Positions 1-13,180 of a stretch of 64,000 nucleotides of DNA are shown one piece after another. Source of the stretch: Homalodisca vitripennis (taxonomy: Eukaryota > Arthropoda > Insecta > Hemiptera > Cicadellidae). The stretch is from NCBI RefSeq assembly GCF_021130785.1, contig NC_060212.1, forward strand, positions 151,556,501-151,620,500, in the 5' to 3' direction. Every line of letters begins with the position of its first letter. Within the stretch, counting starts at the first letter, position 1. Below the pieces are notes generated by a model, which saw only the letters and a program-made list of their open reading frames with translations, had not been told where the DNA came from and ran no database searches. The translations under genes and the position numbers were made by a program.

Positions 1-1400
1 TGTTACCTTGAAGTCAGTGGTTGGATGAAGTATCGGCAAAAATAGTTTAATTGTTTGGGATTTTTTAGTTTTTAAAAATAAAATGAGTTTTTTTGGGTGT
101 CTGGGTATTATTTGGTTTATTGGATATTTTTTTACGTTTTGTAAGTTTAAGTTTAAAGAGTGAGCTCAAAAAAGGTGACCCCAATTTTGGATAAGTACAA
201 GTATATATATATATAGGGATCATTCAATTCTAAAACATATATTTCTTTAACAATGAATGGTGTGCAAGATAACACATACCAGTACATTTTAAATGCTAAG
301 CAAAAGTGATTCAAATGCAATAAAACATTTTAAACTAGGAAAAAAGTATTATTTTAGTAAGATACAACAATAGTTAAGTACACAAATTAAACAAAAAACA
401 TAGAACATTATATTACAATAAATTTAGTGTTTTAATGCTTTAAAATATATGTATGAAAATTTGAAGATTGTACCCTTTAAGAGAGTGTAATAAAATTCCA
501 CAATAAAGAGTGTAAAATAATGTAATAAAAAAGGAATTAAATATAATTGTGCCTCACAAAAGTACGGCCTTTTTGATGAAATTAAATTGGAGTAAAAACT
601 ATGATACGTTTAGTAACTTCTACTCATTTCTAGTACGTAAAAATATTGCCAAATTTGTCTTTTACGAAAACGTATTAGTTTCACGATGATCAGATCAATT
701 GAAAACAAAGCATATTTATGTAATTTTTGTCTCATTTGGAGATAGTGATGCTTTGGTTCAAAAACACAAACACAATCTACATTTTGGAGTCTAACTTCTG
801 ATAATTAGTTACTGCTGTTTATATATTTTTAATATGAGTACACTACATTTGACAATACATCTAGAATTAATTGATTTGTGCAAGTAGAACTGACGTTTTG
901 TTCGTAATGTTGTTAACAAGTAATAAAATATATAGGACACCAATTTGCTTCTTCCCCGAGCGATGAGTAAAGGATGAACCTGATAACGGTAACAGAATTA
1001 TCGTGAAACGAGGGCGTAAACATGTTCCCTGTGTAAAAAGGTGATCAGAGGAGCGAAATGTGATTATGGTCCGCAAGGCTACATAATAAATGGGCTAGTA
1101 GAGCCCACCGGGGCTGATATAAAATACATCCTGGCGCGCGATCAAAAACGGTAACATTACAAAAGAACAGCGGAATGATATAGCTATGATTATATGTCAT
1201 AGACCTAGAAAAGTAAAACAGACTTGTACAGAAGGAACAAAATAAACGTTAATCCATGTAAGGAGGTATTTAATAAAGTAATTGATAATTTTAATTGTTT
1301 GCTTTTTACTAAGACTAATAAAGAGGATATGAATTAAAATGAAACATAAACACTCACGTATAACGTAAGTGTAAGTTATAGTTTTAAGCCTTAATATGCA
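1..1400. other. AT-rich sequence, no gene seen
   Basis: I see no recognisable coding region, RNA gene or element boundary here. Frames are short and closed in all directions. A short TA run lies near 200-215. Confidence 0.6.
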
Positions 1401-1424
1401 TTATTAAGATTAATTTTTAAGAGG

Positions 1425-1497
1425 TTAAATGTAAGAAAGGACCATATGGTCCTAATTTCACCTCAATAAAGAAGTGTTTCTTTCTTTCTTAACGTTT
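1425..1497 (+). mobile_element. Possible retroposon 3' tail (LINE or SINE)
   Basis: A short AATAAA-containing stretch (CTCAATAAAGAAG) runs into a TTTC repeat near 1480-1495. This resembles the 3' end of the LINE on the minus strand at 45472, which also ends in TTTC repeats. No coding part is attached, so this is at best a heavily 5'-truncated copy. Confidence 0.3.
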
Positions 1498-2384
1498 CGA
1501 GATCCTAACATCGTTCTGGTTTCTTCTCCAGATGTCCAAACCTAAAAAAAGTTAAACGTGCAAACAGAAAATAAAAGATGAAGAAGGACACCGTTATGCG
1601 GGGAAATTAAGTATAATCCTTCTTGATTTGCTAACTTTTATTTGTTTTTATGTTTTCGTTTTTTCACCTGAATAAGAAAGCAAATAGGATAGTCTTCGAA
1701 ACATCGTGTTTGAACTACTAAGGAACCGACAGAGCCTTCTAAAATCAAGTCATTGTCTCTTTGTCCATGCGATAACACTTGATAGAATTCTTAAAGAGAC
1801 TTAAAACTTGGTATATAGATTCTTCTTGGTCTAATGAAGAAACAATTTTGGAGCAGAAATGTCAAAATTTATTATAGGTCAAAAATGTAGTTATACGCTA
1901 AAGATATTTATTTCAATCTTAGTTTTTCACTCAACACCTAAAGCATATAGTGTTCCTTTTAAAAGTTTATTATATAAATATAGTATTTAAAAGATAAGTG
2001 TTTACATCTAAGTTGTTACTTGTAGAAGTAAATTTTATTAAGTGATTTTACAAGTTTCAACAAATTCAACTGTTTGTGTGATGGTAAGTTTTTATCTCAT
2101 TCAGTTACACTAGCGAATTCTTTAAAAAAAACTTTTTTCTCGTAAAATTTTAGAATGATAGGGTTGGGGCTAAGAAATCAATCGTTGTGATCCTAGGAAA
2201 ATGTTACGTTTTTTAATAATAGTAAATTTAAAACATTAAAAATGTCAACAATGGGCATATGGGAAACAAGAAAAAAACGGAATAACAATTTTGTAAAAAA
2301 CAAGACCTGTGCGTAATCTTCTTGTTATATCATTACATAATTCACCGACACTTTGAAGTTATTGGCTGAGCAAGTATTATTCGA

Positions 2385-2570
2385 GGGCTGAAACATTCAC
2401 TTTTGTCCGTCTGTTCGTACGACAGCTAAAAAACGAACTGAGCTACAGTTTTGGAAAAATTCATTTCTTCATAACTAATGCAAGAGTTTTTTGACGGTGC
2501 ATGTCACTCCTCAGGATTTGCCTGAGCGTTAGCGAACATTTTCATATTGGTCTTAAGGCTACATAAGGTT
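2385..2570 (+). repeat. Dispersed repeat, copy 1
   Basis: This stretch shares a series of words with 54110-54300 and more weakly with 33866-33990. It starts with a TGTCCGTCTGT-type pyrimidine run, then has an alternation of AAAACGAA and TTTGGAA, and ends with TGAGCGTTAGCGAA followed by ATTTTC. The family is not identified and the boundaries are approximate. Confidence 0.4.
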
Positions 2571-4279
2571 GCATAATGGCAACGAAAAATGGAGATATTA
2601 ACAAATTTGTAAACAAAACTGAGTACAAGCATTTATCATGTAACATAAGTGATAAAGTTACTTTGTTAGATTAGCTGATGAGACTTAAGTTACATTCTGC
2701 GTTTAACGATGGAAAATATTTCTCATATCATCCTTTCAAAAATTACTTATTAATAATATGAAAACCTAATATTTGCTTTGCATGATTAGGACAACACACA
2801 CTTGTATGTTTAGGAGAAAAAAATGCATTCTGAAGAATATTAAATCACACAAAAGTCATTGTTTCCTTTATCTTACAAAAGAGAAAAAAATGTATCAGTG
2901 TACTTTGATCATTCAGACTGTCTCAGGCAGAGGATTTGGGCTGCTCGTATGTAGGGAAAGGTAAAAGCTGATGAGCTACCTATATCGAACTGCGGGTGGT
3001 ATATGAGGGAGCGTGAGAAGAGATGACGGCCTCTGTCGCGTAACCGAGGAGACGGGGTTCATTACTCTTCCAGCAAGACGATCTGGTGACAGGAAAATAC
3101 TTAGCAGGTTTGTCTGGCAGCGAAGAGAAAACTTACTAAAATTTCATGAAATAATTTATTTACAATAAATTTACAGTTTAGCTACGATCCATACCAGAAT
3201 AAATGAAAGCAATTAAAATAATAATTACGACAAACTAGTGAAAATTGGGCAATATGCAAAATATGTATTCAATTTTTTATTTAAAAAAATGAATACTATC
3301 AATATTTCACATGTGTAGAATTGAAGAGGTTTGGAGGTAATTTTGGGTAGTCTACCAGGTACAATAATTGAATTACTTAAATCGATGTTTATACATCCAG
3401 TTTTATTGTGACTTACAAGGCTAGTACATTGGCATTTGGTCAGTCGTAGGTGATTGATCGAGGAATACAGAAGTATTGTGACCTGTATTTTATAGTTCCG
3501 TTTTAATAATTAGTGTTGTGTTTAGTTTTTTATTAAGTGCATGTTTTAGAGTTAGTGAAGTTGACACACTTCATGGTGGTTGTGATTCCTGACAGACGTG
3601 TCACAACGCTCTGGTATGATTTGTTTATTTTAGCCTAGTGTGTAATTATATGTTAGGTTAGTTATTTACCTGAAGAAGAGATCAGATTGCAGATTGGAAT
3701 GGCAAATGTCCATCGTCAAAAATAAACTTCAAACAAAGGAAGGCTAATTACTTGTCAAACTTAAATTTTTGTTGTGATCGTATGTAAGCTTCACTGATTA
3801 CTAAATTGAAATACAATTTTCTTCTCTAACAAATAAAAACCGAGACGTAGAAATCAACTTGTCCAACTACTGTGAAATATTCCTGTTATGTTATGTTCTG
3901 CACCCAACCTTAATTAAAAATGAAAGAAAACTAAAATAAATTTTACTTTATGACTTGTGAGCTCCCAATTTATGTTTCAAGAACAGTGTACCCCAATTTG
4001 CGAAAAGAGTTACTAAAAGGGAAACAAGGGAAATATAATTCCCACAAATTGTGTCTGGTGCCAACTGTGGTAAGAGTTGAAACACGTGTGTTTAATTGAT
4101 ATTGCAGTGTGATCGCGCTTGCATAATTTACAGTAAATTATCACGCTGTACTTACAACATATATGCCACAAAACATAGTTGGAGTTATATTTAGATACAC
4201 ATTATGTTTTATATTGTTTTACTCCAAAAACAAAACTTTTTTATTTTATGTATAATTTGTTTTAATTTGTTTTTACAAC
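2571..4279. other. AT-rich sequence, no gene seen
   Basis: A 63-codon frame at 2773-2964 has no recognisable motif. A somewhat GC-richer patch lies near 2985-3130. I cannot assign a function to either. Confidence 0.5.
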
Positions 4280-5486
4280 AAGTAGTGTTGTTATTTGAAA
4301 CACAGCGAACGAAAGTAGTGTATTACAAATATGCGTCCCCATTTTATGTGTTGTTACTTTAAACACAGCGAGAGCAAGTAGTGTATTGGAAATATGCGTC
4401 CCCATTTTATGTGTTGTTACTTTAAACACAGCTAGAGCAAGTAGTGTATTGGAAATATGCGTCCACATTTAATGTGTTGTTACTTTAAACACAGCTACAG
4501 CAAGTAGTGTATTGGAAATATGCGTCCACATTTAATGTGTTGTTACTTTAAACGCAGCGAGAGCAAGTAGTGTATTACAAATATGAGTCCCCATTTTATG
4601 TGTTGTTACTTTAAACACAGCGAGAGCAAGTAGTGTATTACAAATATGAGTCCCCATTTTATATGTGTTGTTACTTTAAACACAGCGAGAGCAAGTAGTG
4701 TATTACAAATATGAGCCCCCATTTTATGTGTTGTTACTTTAAACACAGCGAGAGCAAGTAGTGTATTACAAATATGCGTCCCCATTTTATGTGTTGTTAC
4801 TTTAAACGCAGCGAGAGCAAGTAGTGTATTGGAAATATGCGTACCCATTTTATGTGTTGTTACTTTAAACACAGCGAGAGCAAGTAGTGTATTACAAATA
4901 TGCGTCCCCATTTTATGTGTTGTTACTTTAAACGCAGCGAGAGCAAGTAGTGTATTGCAAATATGCGTCCCCATTTTATGTGTTGTTACTTTAAACGCAG
5001 CGAGAGCAAGTATTGCATTAGAAATATGCGTCCCCATTTTATGTGTTGTTACTTGAAACACAGCGAGAGCAAGTAGTGTATTACAAATATGCGTCCCCAT
5101 TTGATGTGTTGTTACTTTAAACGCAGCGAGAGCAAGTAGTGTATTGGAAATATGCGTCCCCATTTTATGTGTTGTTACTTTAAACACAGCTAGAGCAAGT
5201 AGTGTATTGGAAATATGCGTCCCCATTTTATGTGTTGTTACTTTAAACACAGCTAGAGCAAGTAGTGTATTGGAAATATGCGTCCACATTTAATGTGTTG
5301 TTACTTTAAACACAGCTACAGCAAGTAGTGTATTGGAAATATGCGTCCACATTTAATGTGTTGTTACTTTAAACAAAGCGAGAGCAAGTAGTGTATTGGA
5401 AATATGCGTCCCCATTTAATGTGTTGTTACTTTAAACACAGCGAGAGCAAGTAGTGTATTGTAAATATGCGTCCATATTTAGTGTT
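4280..5486. repeat. 63-bp minisatellite, about 19 copies
   Basis: A tandem array with a unit of 63 bp contains the words TGTTGTTACTTTAAAC, AGCGAGAGCAAGTAGTG and AAATATGCGTCC. One unit near 4655-4670 carries a 2-bp insertion (TATATG). Variants at fixed positions (CACAG or CGCAG, GAGAGC or TAGAGC, TTACAA or TTGGAA) recur in neighbouring units, as expected from unequal crossing over or slippage. The unit length is a multiple of three, so any frame free of stops in one unit stays open along the array. This explains the apparent 227-residue minus-strand frame at 4606-5289 with its 21-residue period. I treat that frame as a by-product. Confidence 0.95.
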
Positions 5487-5999
5487 TCCTTTAATAACGT
5501 ATCCTTTTTGTATAATCGCGTTCTCATTCAAAACTCACAGGTGTTTCCTTGTAAAAATAAAAATCTTCAAGCAACATATGTAGATAGAAGAGCAAACCGT
5601 TTGGCCGTTATGGTTTAAACGAGAGAACTAACAAACGCATACATTTCTGACCAACATATGAGCGAGAGCCAACATTCACTTAACCACAGCCGATAACACA
5701 TAGATTTAACATGAAATACTTTAAACAATCATTACTGTAGCTAACTCATGCAGCTGTAATGAGAATTAGCTCGTATCAAAGAGTCCAATGTTTTAATTAA
5801 ATGCAAGAACAATGCAATTACAGCCATCGTTTGTACTTGTAGTTAATTCCTAAGTAATTAACTGCTCAAAGCAATTTTATATTTTCAAAGTTAAACTCTC
5901 TGGATACAAACAGGGTTATATCTATTGTTGGGATCATAAACAAGTCAGAGACGGTTGGTGAAGCTTAAAACAATTATCTGAGATGTAGTTAAATATATA

Positions 6000-6002
<3 letters not shown>

Positions 6003-6083
<81 letters not shown>
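6003..6083. repeat. (AC)n(AT)n microsatellite
   Basis: A compound dinucleotide run of about 30 bp of AC is followed by about 50 bp of AT. Confidence 0.97.
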
Positions 6084-6086
<3 letters not shown>

Positions 6087-8269
6087 GATCGTCTGGATAG
6101 AGGAAGCTGCAACAAACATACGTTTTGAGGTATAAATAATTGAATGATGTCAAAATTGTAATCTTATGTTTGAATAACTAAGATTTCCTTACCAACACTA
6201 AACATAGAGATGTAATTTTTAAAATAATTCTGAATTTTGTATTTGAATCTCTCTGCTTTTATGTCAATATAGAAACGTGAATACACACGCGTGACGTTAC
6301 TAAAACTATCTACAGTATGATGTAAAAAACACAAATACCGTTAAAAATGAATAAAATTAATTCCTATATTTTATGTCTATGAGGAGAAACTTATTTGAAT
6401 ACACCACTGAGATTTGTCATATTATCTTGACAGCTCTGTTGCCTTCTTACAGAATCGGTTAATGACTATTAATGCTATTCCAAATTACTTCAAGCTGTTA
6501 CTATTTTCACGTTATATTTATTCGATACAAATAAAAAATTTGTGAAAAATACATGACTATATTACTCATTATACAGCTTCGCTATAATAACTTCATGTTT
6601 GTTGTTAACCTTATTGTAAACAATCTTCGAATTTATAGTAAATACGAAAATGGAAAAACAACACGATTACGTAAGCAACATAAGCAATCATTATCAGTTT
6701 CAAAAGCAGGATAAGTACGTTTTAAGAACTGGTACCTGCTCCCTTCTTCAGGTTACAAATTATAAAACATTAAGTAAACTTGTAAACAAGTAAAAAATTA
6801 AAAACATGGTGATAAAACACAACAAAGTAATAAAAAGTTAAAGTTTATGACGATAAATTAATACTCCAAAAACATAAATATGTAACTGAAATTCTACATA
6901 TCCACAACTTGTCTATTCAGATGCGTGTATCATGTATATTTGCGGTACCCCTGCCATGCGATGTGATTTGTTAGTTGAATTTCTCCTATTGGCTGCTGAA
7001 TTTCAGATATATATTTACAGTTTTGACGTACTACTCTTTTAGGCATCTCTTTCCTTGGTTCACTCATTGCCATGTGTTTGAATTGTTCACGTTTTAGCAG
7101 CTAAACGTTACAGTTTAGAGTTTGACATCTGCAGAAGAGGGCAGGGCAGATACCAAGTTCTTGAAAGATTGTGTTTCGGCTGTAACGCAACAATGGCTGT
7201 TTACGTATTTGGTTAAAACGTATTTTAACCATTTCACATTAATTGTAGATCTTTCCAAAGAAAAATGCTTAAAAAGTATAAAAACGGAAAACAAGTTTTG
7301 GGAAAGCCCGTTAATTTTTAAAACACTTCGGAAAAGAAACTAATAGTTTGACGGGCTTTCAGTAACGCCTCCGGCCATCAGCACGGCCTGTAGGCCGCAG
7401 CAGCGGCAGCCCGCGCTGATGGTGAGGAACAGAAAACCTCCCTCCAGATGATACCGTAAAATTAAAATATGAAATTCCAAAAGGCTGATCACTAATGCTT
7501 GAGAGCTAAAAGATTGCAAACTCACCTAACTATATAACATAGCAGTGAAGCAATGATTCTTGAAGTAGGTACACCAAGAATTTAAATTCCCGTTAAAAAG
7601 TAAAATAAAAGAACACAACGTGTTTTATGTTTAATCTGACACGATAATTTTGGCCTACTAGTTAGTGCACTAACTTGAATATTCAATATGCAGAAAAAAT
7701 ACTCACTACTCAATAGCACAAAAAGCAGAAATACAGCACCTTGAAATTCAATACCCAACAAAATAAACACCGAGATGCCTGAAGAAATTGGGCAATGGTA
7801 AACACGAGCGAAATAATACAAAGGAAAAATGATGAATAAGCTTCTTCATAGAGGTGGCCTAAATGAAGAAAAACAGGCAAAAGTACCAAAAAAACTTAAA
7901 TAAGTTCAAATATACTTGGTAGGCCTATTCTCCCCACTCAAATTCCCTGCTCTTTTTACGCATGCATGTTGATAAACTTCTTATCCCCTCCTTTTATACC
8001 TAACCCTTCTTACTTAGTTATCTTACCCTACCAAAAAACACCCATCTCTAACATACCCTTGATTGATGGACTAATACAAGTATAAACTGAAATTACAAAT
8101 ATAATATTTTTTTGTAATAACGTATTCGTCATCACCTAAAGTTTCTTTCTGGAAATGAAAGTATACTAATACATGAAATTGGTAAAAGAGGTTCAAATCA
8201 TTTTAGGTAATGTGGCTAAAGTAAACATTGTCATTGTATGTTCAAATTATCCGTCATCTAATGCACTAA
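6084..8269. other. No gene seen
   Basis: There are only short frames. A GC-rich patch lies at about 7348-7440. A 79-codon minus frame at 7582-7821 is hydrophobic but matches nothing I know. No splice-bounded exon is convincing. Confidence 0.5.
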
Positions 8270-8328
<59 letters not shown>

Positions 8329-8806
8329 GAATGTTTGTGTGTTTGTCCTTTATAGACTCAGAAACTATTTGACCGATCATTATAAAAATTTGTATGTATA
8401 TGTATTTTTCACGTAGAAGGTTTATATGCTATGCCCATTGATGTAACTCACCACTACGAGGCGCTGCAAAATATATAAGTTATCAAAGCGCCTGCACATT
8501 GTAAACTACAATTACGAGATAGTTGTGTATAATAACCACACACTATGTGAAGGCACTAAGTTTTTATGGATATTTGTATTTCAAATGAATTTCTGTTTGG
8601 CCTTATAACTTGAATGTTAGACCACTTTATTATTAAGTACATGTACGTGTACAATGGCTATAAACATACACTTTTGGCAGATTTTCTTGATAGTGCCAAC
8701 AAGGTAAACTCTACATCGGCGTTGTAAATGTAATTCAATTAAACCAGAAGTTCACATACACGGGCAAAGCTTACGAAAAGAGTGCAAAGCCGCGGGAAAC
8801 AGCTAG
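8270..8806 (+). mobile_element. Non-autonomous Helitron, family A, copy 1
   Basis: The copy starts with 5'-TC at 8270-8271 followed by a (TA)n run and the sub-terminal ATAAATGAATGTTTG. It ends at 8803-8806 in CTAG, preceded by a GC-rich hairpin-forming AGCCGCGGG. The flanks are A on the left and T on the right, matching the A/T insertion site known for Helitrons. It aligns along its whole length with 55746-56247. No Rep-helicase frame is present, so it must have been moved by an autonomous relative. Confidence 0.88.
8272..8325. repeat. (TA)n microsatellite in Helitron 5' end
   Basis: An expanded TA run lies immediately inside the Helitron 5' terminus. The copy at 55746 has only a short one. 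Confidence 0.95.
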
Positions 8807-10859
8807 TACACTATAAAAAAACATAAGAAGGACAAAGGTACTGGGTAACAGGTAGATGGAAGTCAGCAATAAACTATTCACGACTGCCTGAGACAGCAAA
8901 TGAACAGTTGATTGAGAATAATGTGGCAAATTCCGTCCAGTGGCAGATAAGACACAACATGCCGGTTTGAGTAGGGTTCCTTCACAAGTGTTGGCACGTG
9001 TCAACCTGCATTGTGGGTTGAGCCACTGCTGGTGTTATTACATTTGTCAGACCTTATAGACAATAACAAGTACCGTTGTCACATATAGTCATCATGCCTC
9101 TTCAGTTTATATAATCTATATGGCAGCGAAAATTAACTGTCTGAGACTGATAATTATGGACTTGTTAGGTTGTGACGATTATTTTGATAAAAACAATTAG
9201 AATCATTAATACAAGAATGTCGCTTTTCATTTGTCTCACTTGGCTCATTTTATGTAGTTATAGGTGAAGACCCTTATATTTTATTAATCTATATACTAAT
9301 AATAATTTCTGTCATATATATTACACATATGTCTATGCCTACTTTAATCTTAATGGAATGTAAAGAAAATAACCTTCCTAAGGCGCTTTCAAAGAGCGAA
9401 TTACAAAACATTTAATGTCTACACCTCCTGAACGACCAGATTTATTAAAAAACTCAACAATCAAAAGCCTTAAAATCGCATTATAAACAAAATTGAAATA
9501 AACAACGTTCATTCAAAAAATTAAAGTTGCCCACCACACTGAGAAGTTTGAAAAATTGATCTTTAAAATAAACCAAATAATAAGAACGGTTCCACGTTAC
9601 AGTTTTTCTTCAATATAATGGTTAAAAAGATACCAAAGCGACTCACGTTTTGTCATATACATGAATGTATTATGTGTAGTTTACAGTTTTTAGCATTTAA
9701 TGATAAACAAGTGTTAGCACAAATGATAATTAGAATGGAAGATACAATATGTTATACGTTATATTAGTCCAATACTCATTATAAACATAAATGGCAGGTG
9801 CTCCGTCTATTCATAATATAAAGAAGTTTTATGGTCCGTTGTACACTGATAAAGTATCTCAAATTGCCTCACATTGTCCTATCCTTTAGTTTCTTGTAGA
9901 TAGTTTTCTTTACCTATCAACAATAAAAGCCTAAAGTAATCAATACCCTGTCAAAGGAAACGGGAGTAAAGAGTTCTTCAAACAGAATAAAAAATAATTG
10001 CGTTATTGTTATTACAAAATGTTGTGAATTCGAAAAACTTTTACATTGGCCACATTTTTCAATTTCTTGAGATAAGTTTTCATTTTTAGAAAGAAGTTTT
10101 AGGCATCCGTGATCCATAATTGCAAAATAATTGATAATACAATTTTTAGGTTATATCCCAAATAGACCATCAATCTAGGGGACCGAGAGGAATCGGGGTA
10201 TTCTGGGTCGGAGAGTAACAAGCTAAGGAGGGGTAGGCATAGGTGGAGAGGATAGTTGGGATAGCAACACTCACACAAAAAAGTAAAGTGAATTTAAGAA
10301 GTCAGAGTAGGGCTGCCAACTGCATATGAAGATAATTTAAGGACATTCGGTACTTTCTCCTCTTTATTCGTCATTTTTAAATAGTTTTTTTCACTATGAT
10401 GATGTTTTAATGTTGTTTTTTTCACAACCTTTATAGTCTCGATCTTACCATATGCATCTTTTTTGCATTTGTACATCTAGTTATTAAATTATTTTCCCCC
10501 GTTTCGTGATTGGTCAGATTTTGCTGTTTAGTAAATTTCAAAATAAAACTTTATTCTTTGTGTGTTTGTCGTCAATGGCATTAGCCACTTTGTATTCGAG
10601 TTGTGTTCTGTTTTGTTCTTCGGAAGTTTTACCTACGAAGTAGTTTTACCTACGGACATTTGTAGTGGGTGCTGTATCGTTTTTTTGATTGTGCTAGAAT
10701 AAAATAGTTCTGATATTGTGTCGTTTTTAGTTCACCATGGAATTTTACATCTCTTTTCTTTGTGTAACTAATGTGGCGATGTTGTCCGCTACCCGTTATA
10801 TTATTTAATTTGGCCATTATTTTATTACATTCATTAAGTAATAAAATATCGAATGTTGA
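8807..10859. other. No gene seen
   Basis: AT-rich sequence with only short unrelated frames, and a purine-rich patch near 10170-10255. I see no RNA gene or element boundary. Confidence 0.5.
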
Positions 10860-11334
10860 TTGATGGTCTGTACCTATATACGTCAATCAGAATCCTGCAA
10901 ATCACATTTTAAGAAGTTCAATCTGCTTACTTTTCCAAGTATATATATTTACCACACATTGGTATTTTTTAAGCAAAACCAGGGCATTTTCGAGTCACTA
11001 ATTCCACAGTCCAGACATTACCTCAGAAATAGCAACAAATTAAATATTCCCCCCCAAGCGACCTCTTTTTTCAAACATCACTGTTTTTATAATGCTGTAA
11101 TTTTTTATAATTCTCTTCCTGTGGACCTAAAGAATGTACATGATGAAATGGTCTTTAAGAGAACACTGAAGGCTTTTTTAATAAAAAAATGTTTCTACAC
11201 CCTCAGTGAATTTATTGGTAAATAGTCTGTATGTATAGATGTAAACTGTACATGTATTTTTTTAATATTTATGACGCAATCCAATGCATGTTATATGTCT
11301 GTTTGGAAATAAAGGATATTTGATTGATTGATTG
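10860..11334 (+). mobile_element. 5'-truncated LINE 3' end
   Basis: The frame at 10860-11225 encodes the C-terminal tail typical of CR1/Jockey-group ORF2. An ESCKSHFKKFNLLTFPS segment corresponds to the ESCR-x-x-F-x-x-L-x-L-L-x-x-P block seen at 17778 and 31854. A segment ending FYNSLPVDLK follows. The 3' UTR has AATAAAGG near 11310 and ends in three to four TTGA/TGAT units at 11318-11334. Neither endonuclease nor reverse transcriptase is present, so this is a short 5'-truncated insertion. The frame has no stop within this tail, so the copy may be fairly young. It belongs to a different family from the 17.6-kb element. Confidence 0.8.
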
Positions 11335-13180
11335 AAGTCTTGTCATTAACTTGGTATTTTTAGTTTAGTTTTATTTTAATTATGTTATTGTTTCTCGTGT
11401 AAGCCGGCTAGCCTCCGGGTAGACCGCTTGTCTCTCGGGTAGGTGTGACAGGTAAGTTAGGTTAGGTGAGTTTTTTGTTATATTTTCTATTAGATTTTAG
11501 TAGGAAACGACACAATTTTCCTACAACGGTACTTTTTCGACGTCATACCATGTTGGACGAACTTTGGGTAGGGTGGAAACGAGCGGTCACGTGATCTGAG
11601 CTTCAATATAGGTACTATCTTTTTTGGTAGAAGTGCTTTGCGGCGCCGACCGAAGTCCGCACTAATGGCCGGAGCATTTCGGATCGGTACTCTTCCGAAG
11701 TCAGATCACGTTAGACGATCTGGCACGTGATCTGAGAAGGGAGTCATGTAGGTTAGGCGTGCTTCTGTTTTTGTTTTCTTAATTAATATAAATAAAATAT
11801 TTGTTTTTTTTTTTAATAAAAACATTTTGTTTGGGGTCTCTTAAAAATTAGTGATTTCTCTCAAATTTTAATATAATTTCAGTTATTATTTAGGCTTTCG
11901 TCGTTTTTAAATCTATTGTACTAGTCTCCTATTCTTATAGGGTGAAATGGTTAAAGTAAACAATTACCGTAAATTCTAACAAAAAATGGAATGTTTCTTT
12001 TAGAATGTTATATGCTACCTAAAATCGGTCTGAAGGAACTGTTGGAAAATTACTTCAATTAGTAAATTCTTTCTACGAACCCAGTTTCAGTACTTTTTAA
12101 TTACTTATCGTCTAACCCTGATAAGTCCACAGAGAATGCAATATGCTCAGCTCCTGTCTGTATCAACGGGGCTGGTCTCCAAATTAAACCTCTATGTGTT
12201 ATACTTTCTTAATATCTTACTATCATGGTGGGTTTTTAATAAAACAAAATTAATATAAAAGGAACAAGGTTTTGTTCCTTACACTTAGCAGTTCCTATTG
12301 ACGTTTCCTAAAAGGAACGGTTATAGTTAATTAATCTTTTAGTAAGCCATTATGAAGTAGATCCGCCGCATACAGAAGATACCATTCAGCGAACCAATCC
12401 CATTGAAGTGTCTTAGGTTCACGTAATCATTCATAAATGACAGTTTGTGTCTGCCGCATTCATGTTATTTAATACACCGAAATAGGCAATCCCTCCGTTA
12501 ATTATTAATATCACTGAACTGATTATTTAAAGCTGGGAAATGAAACAAAGGGTTAATATTTAATTTTGAAATGGGCCAGTTTTTAAAGGAAGGTAAAAAA
12601 GGGAAAACGTTCTAAAGAAGGGGTTTCATAAAGTGCCCAATACCGCTAGGCGGGAGGGCGTTGATGAGGTGGTCCAAAACAAAGGTTGATCCATCTAATG
12701 AAGGGCTGATTATCATGGTATAAACCTTGGCGTCACTCAATCGCTTCATTTTGTGCTCAGACTTATTTTTTTCACTCATATACTATTGTAATATATAGAA
12801 TATACACTAAAATATTAAAAGGTAATATTTCACAATTGTAATAGAATAAAAAAAAATTCGAATATCTTCATATAACTCATTTGTAGGTCATGGAGGTTAT
12901 ATAGTATGTATAGCTTTCAAATTTTAAAGACCTGCTTTACAAAGCATTGCCTGAGACCCTGTAAAATCAACATAAACACTCCTTTGTCATTTGAAGAGGT
13001 TTTCCTTCGCCGTCACATCTAATCGTGTGCATTTTTGAGTGGTCAACGCATTAAATATATTTTACTATTATTACTCTCGTTGGCTCTTTTACAAATTCCA
13101 TTTGCAACGTCTTTCAGTTTGTCAGAAATTCCCAGACTAACGGTAACGCTTATCCAGTTCGTTAGATTAGAGCACAACTG
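11335..13180. other. No gene seen; GC-richer patch with repeated CACGTGATCTGA
   Basis: A GC-richer patch at about 11400-11760 contains CACGTGATCTGA twice (about 11588 and 11720), plus related CAGATCACG words. The rest is AT-rich, with a short hairpin GGAACAAGGTTTTGTTCC near 12261. None of this is assigned. Confidence 0.45.

Noticed and set aside
4606..5289. 227-residue minus-strand repeat protein
   Set aside because: It is the translation of a 63-bp satellite. The open frame follows from the unit length, and a 2-bp insertion breaks the periodicity.
4280..5486. CRISPR-like array
   Set aside because: The units are contiguous, with no unique spacers. The 26-bp array at 13181-13726 and the 160-bp array fail for the same reason.
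5934..6119. Frame rich in Ile-Tyr and Val-Cys
   Set aside because: It is the translation of (AC)n(AT)n. The Ile-Tyr frames at 8173-8355, 41049-41255 and 49441-49647 have the same origin.
11455..11470. Telomere-like TTAGG repeats (also near 35037)
   Set aside because: Only two units in each place, which is expected by chance in insect DNA.
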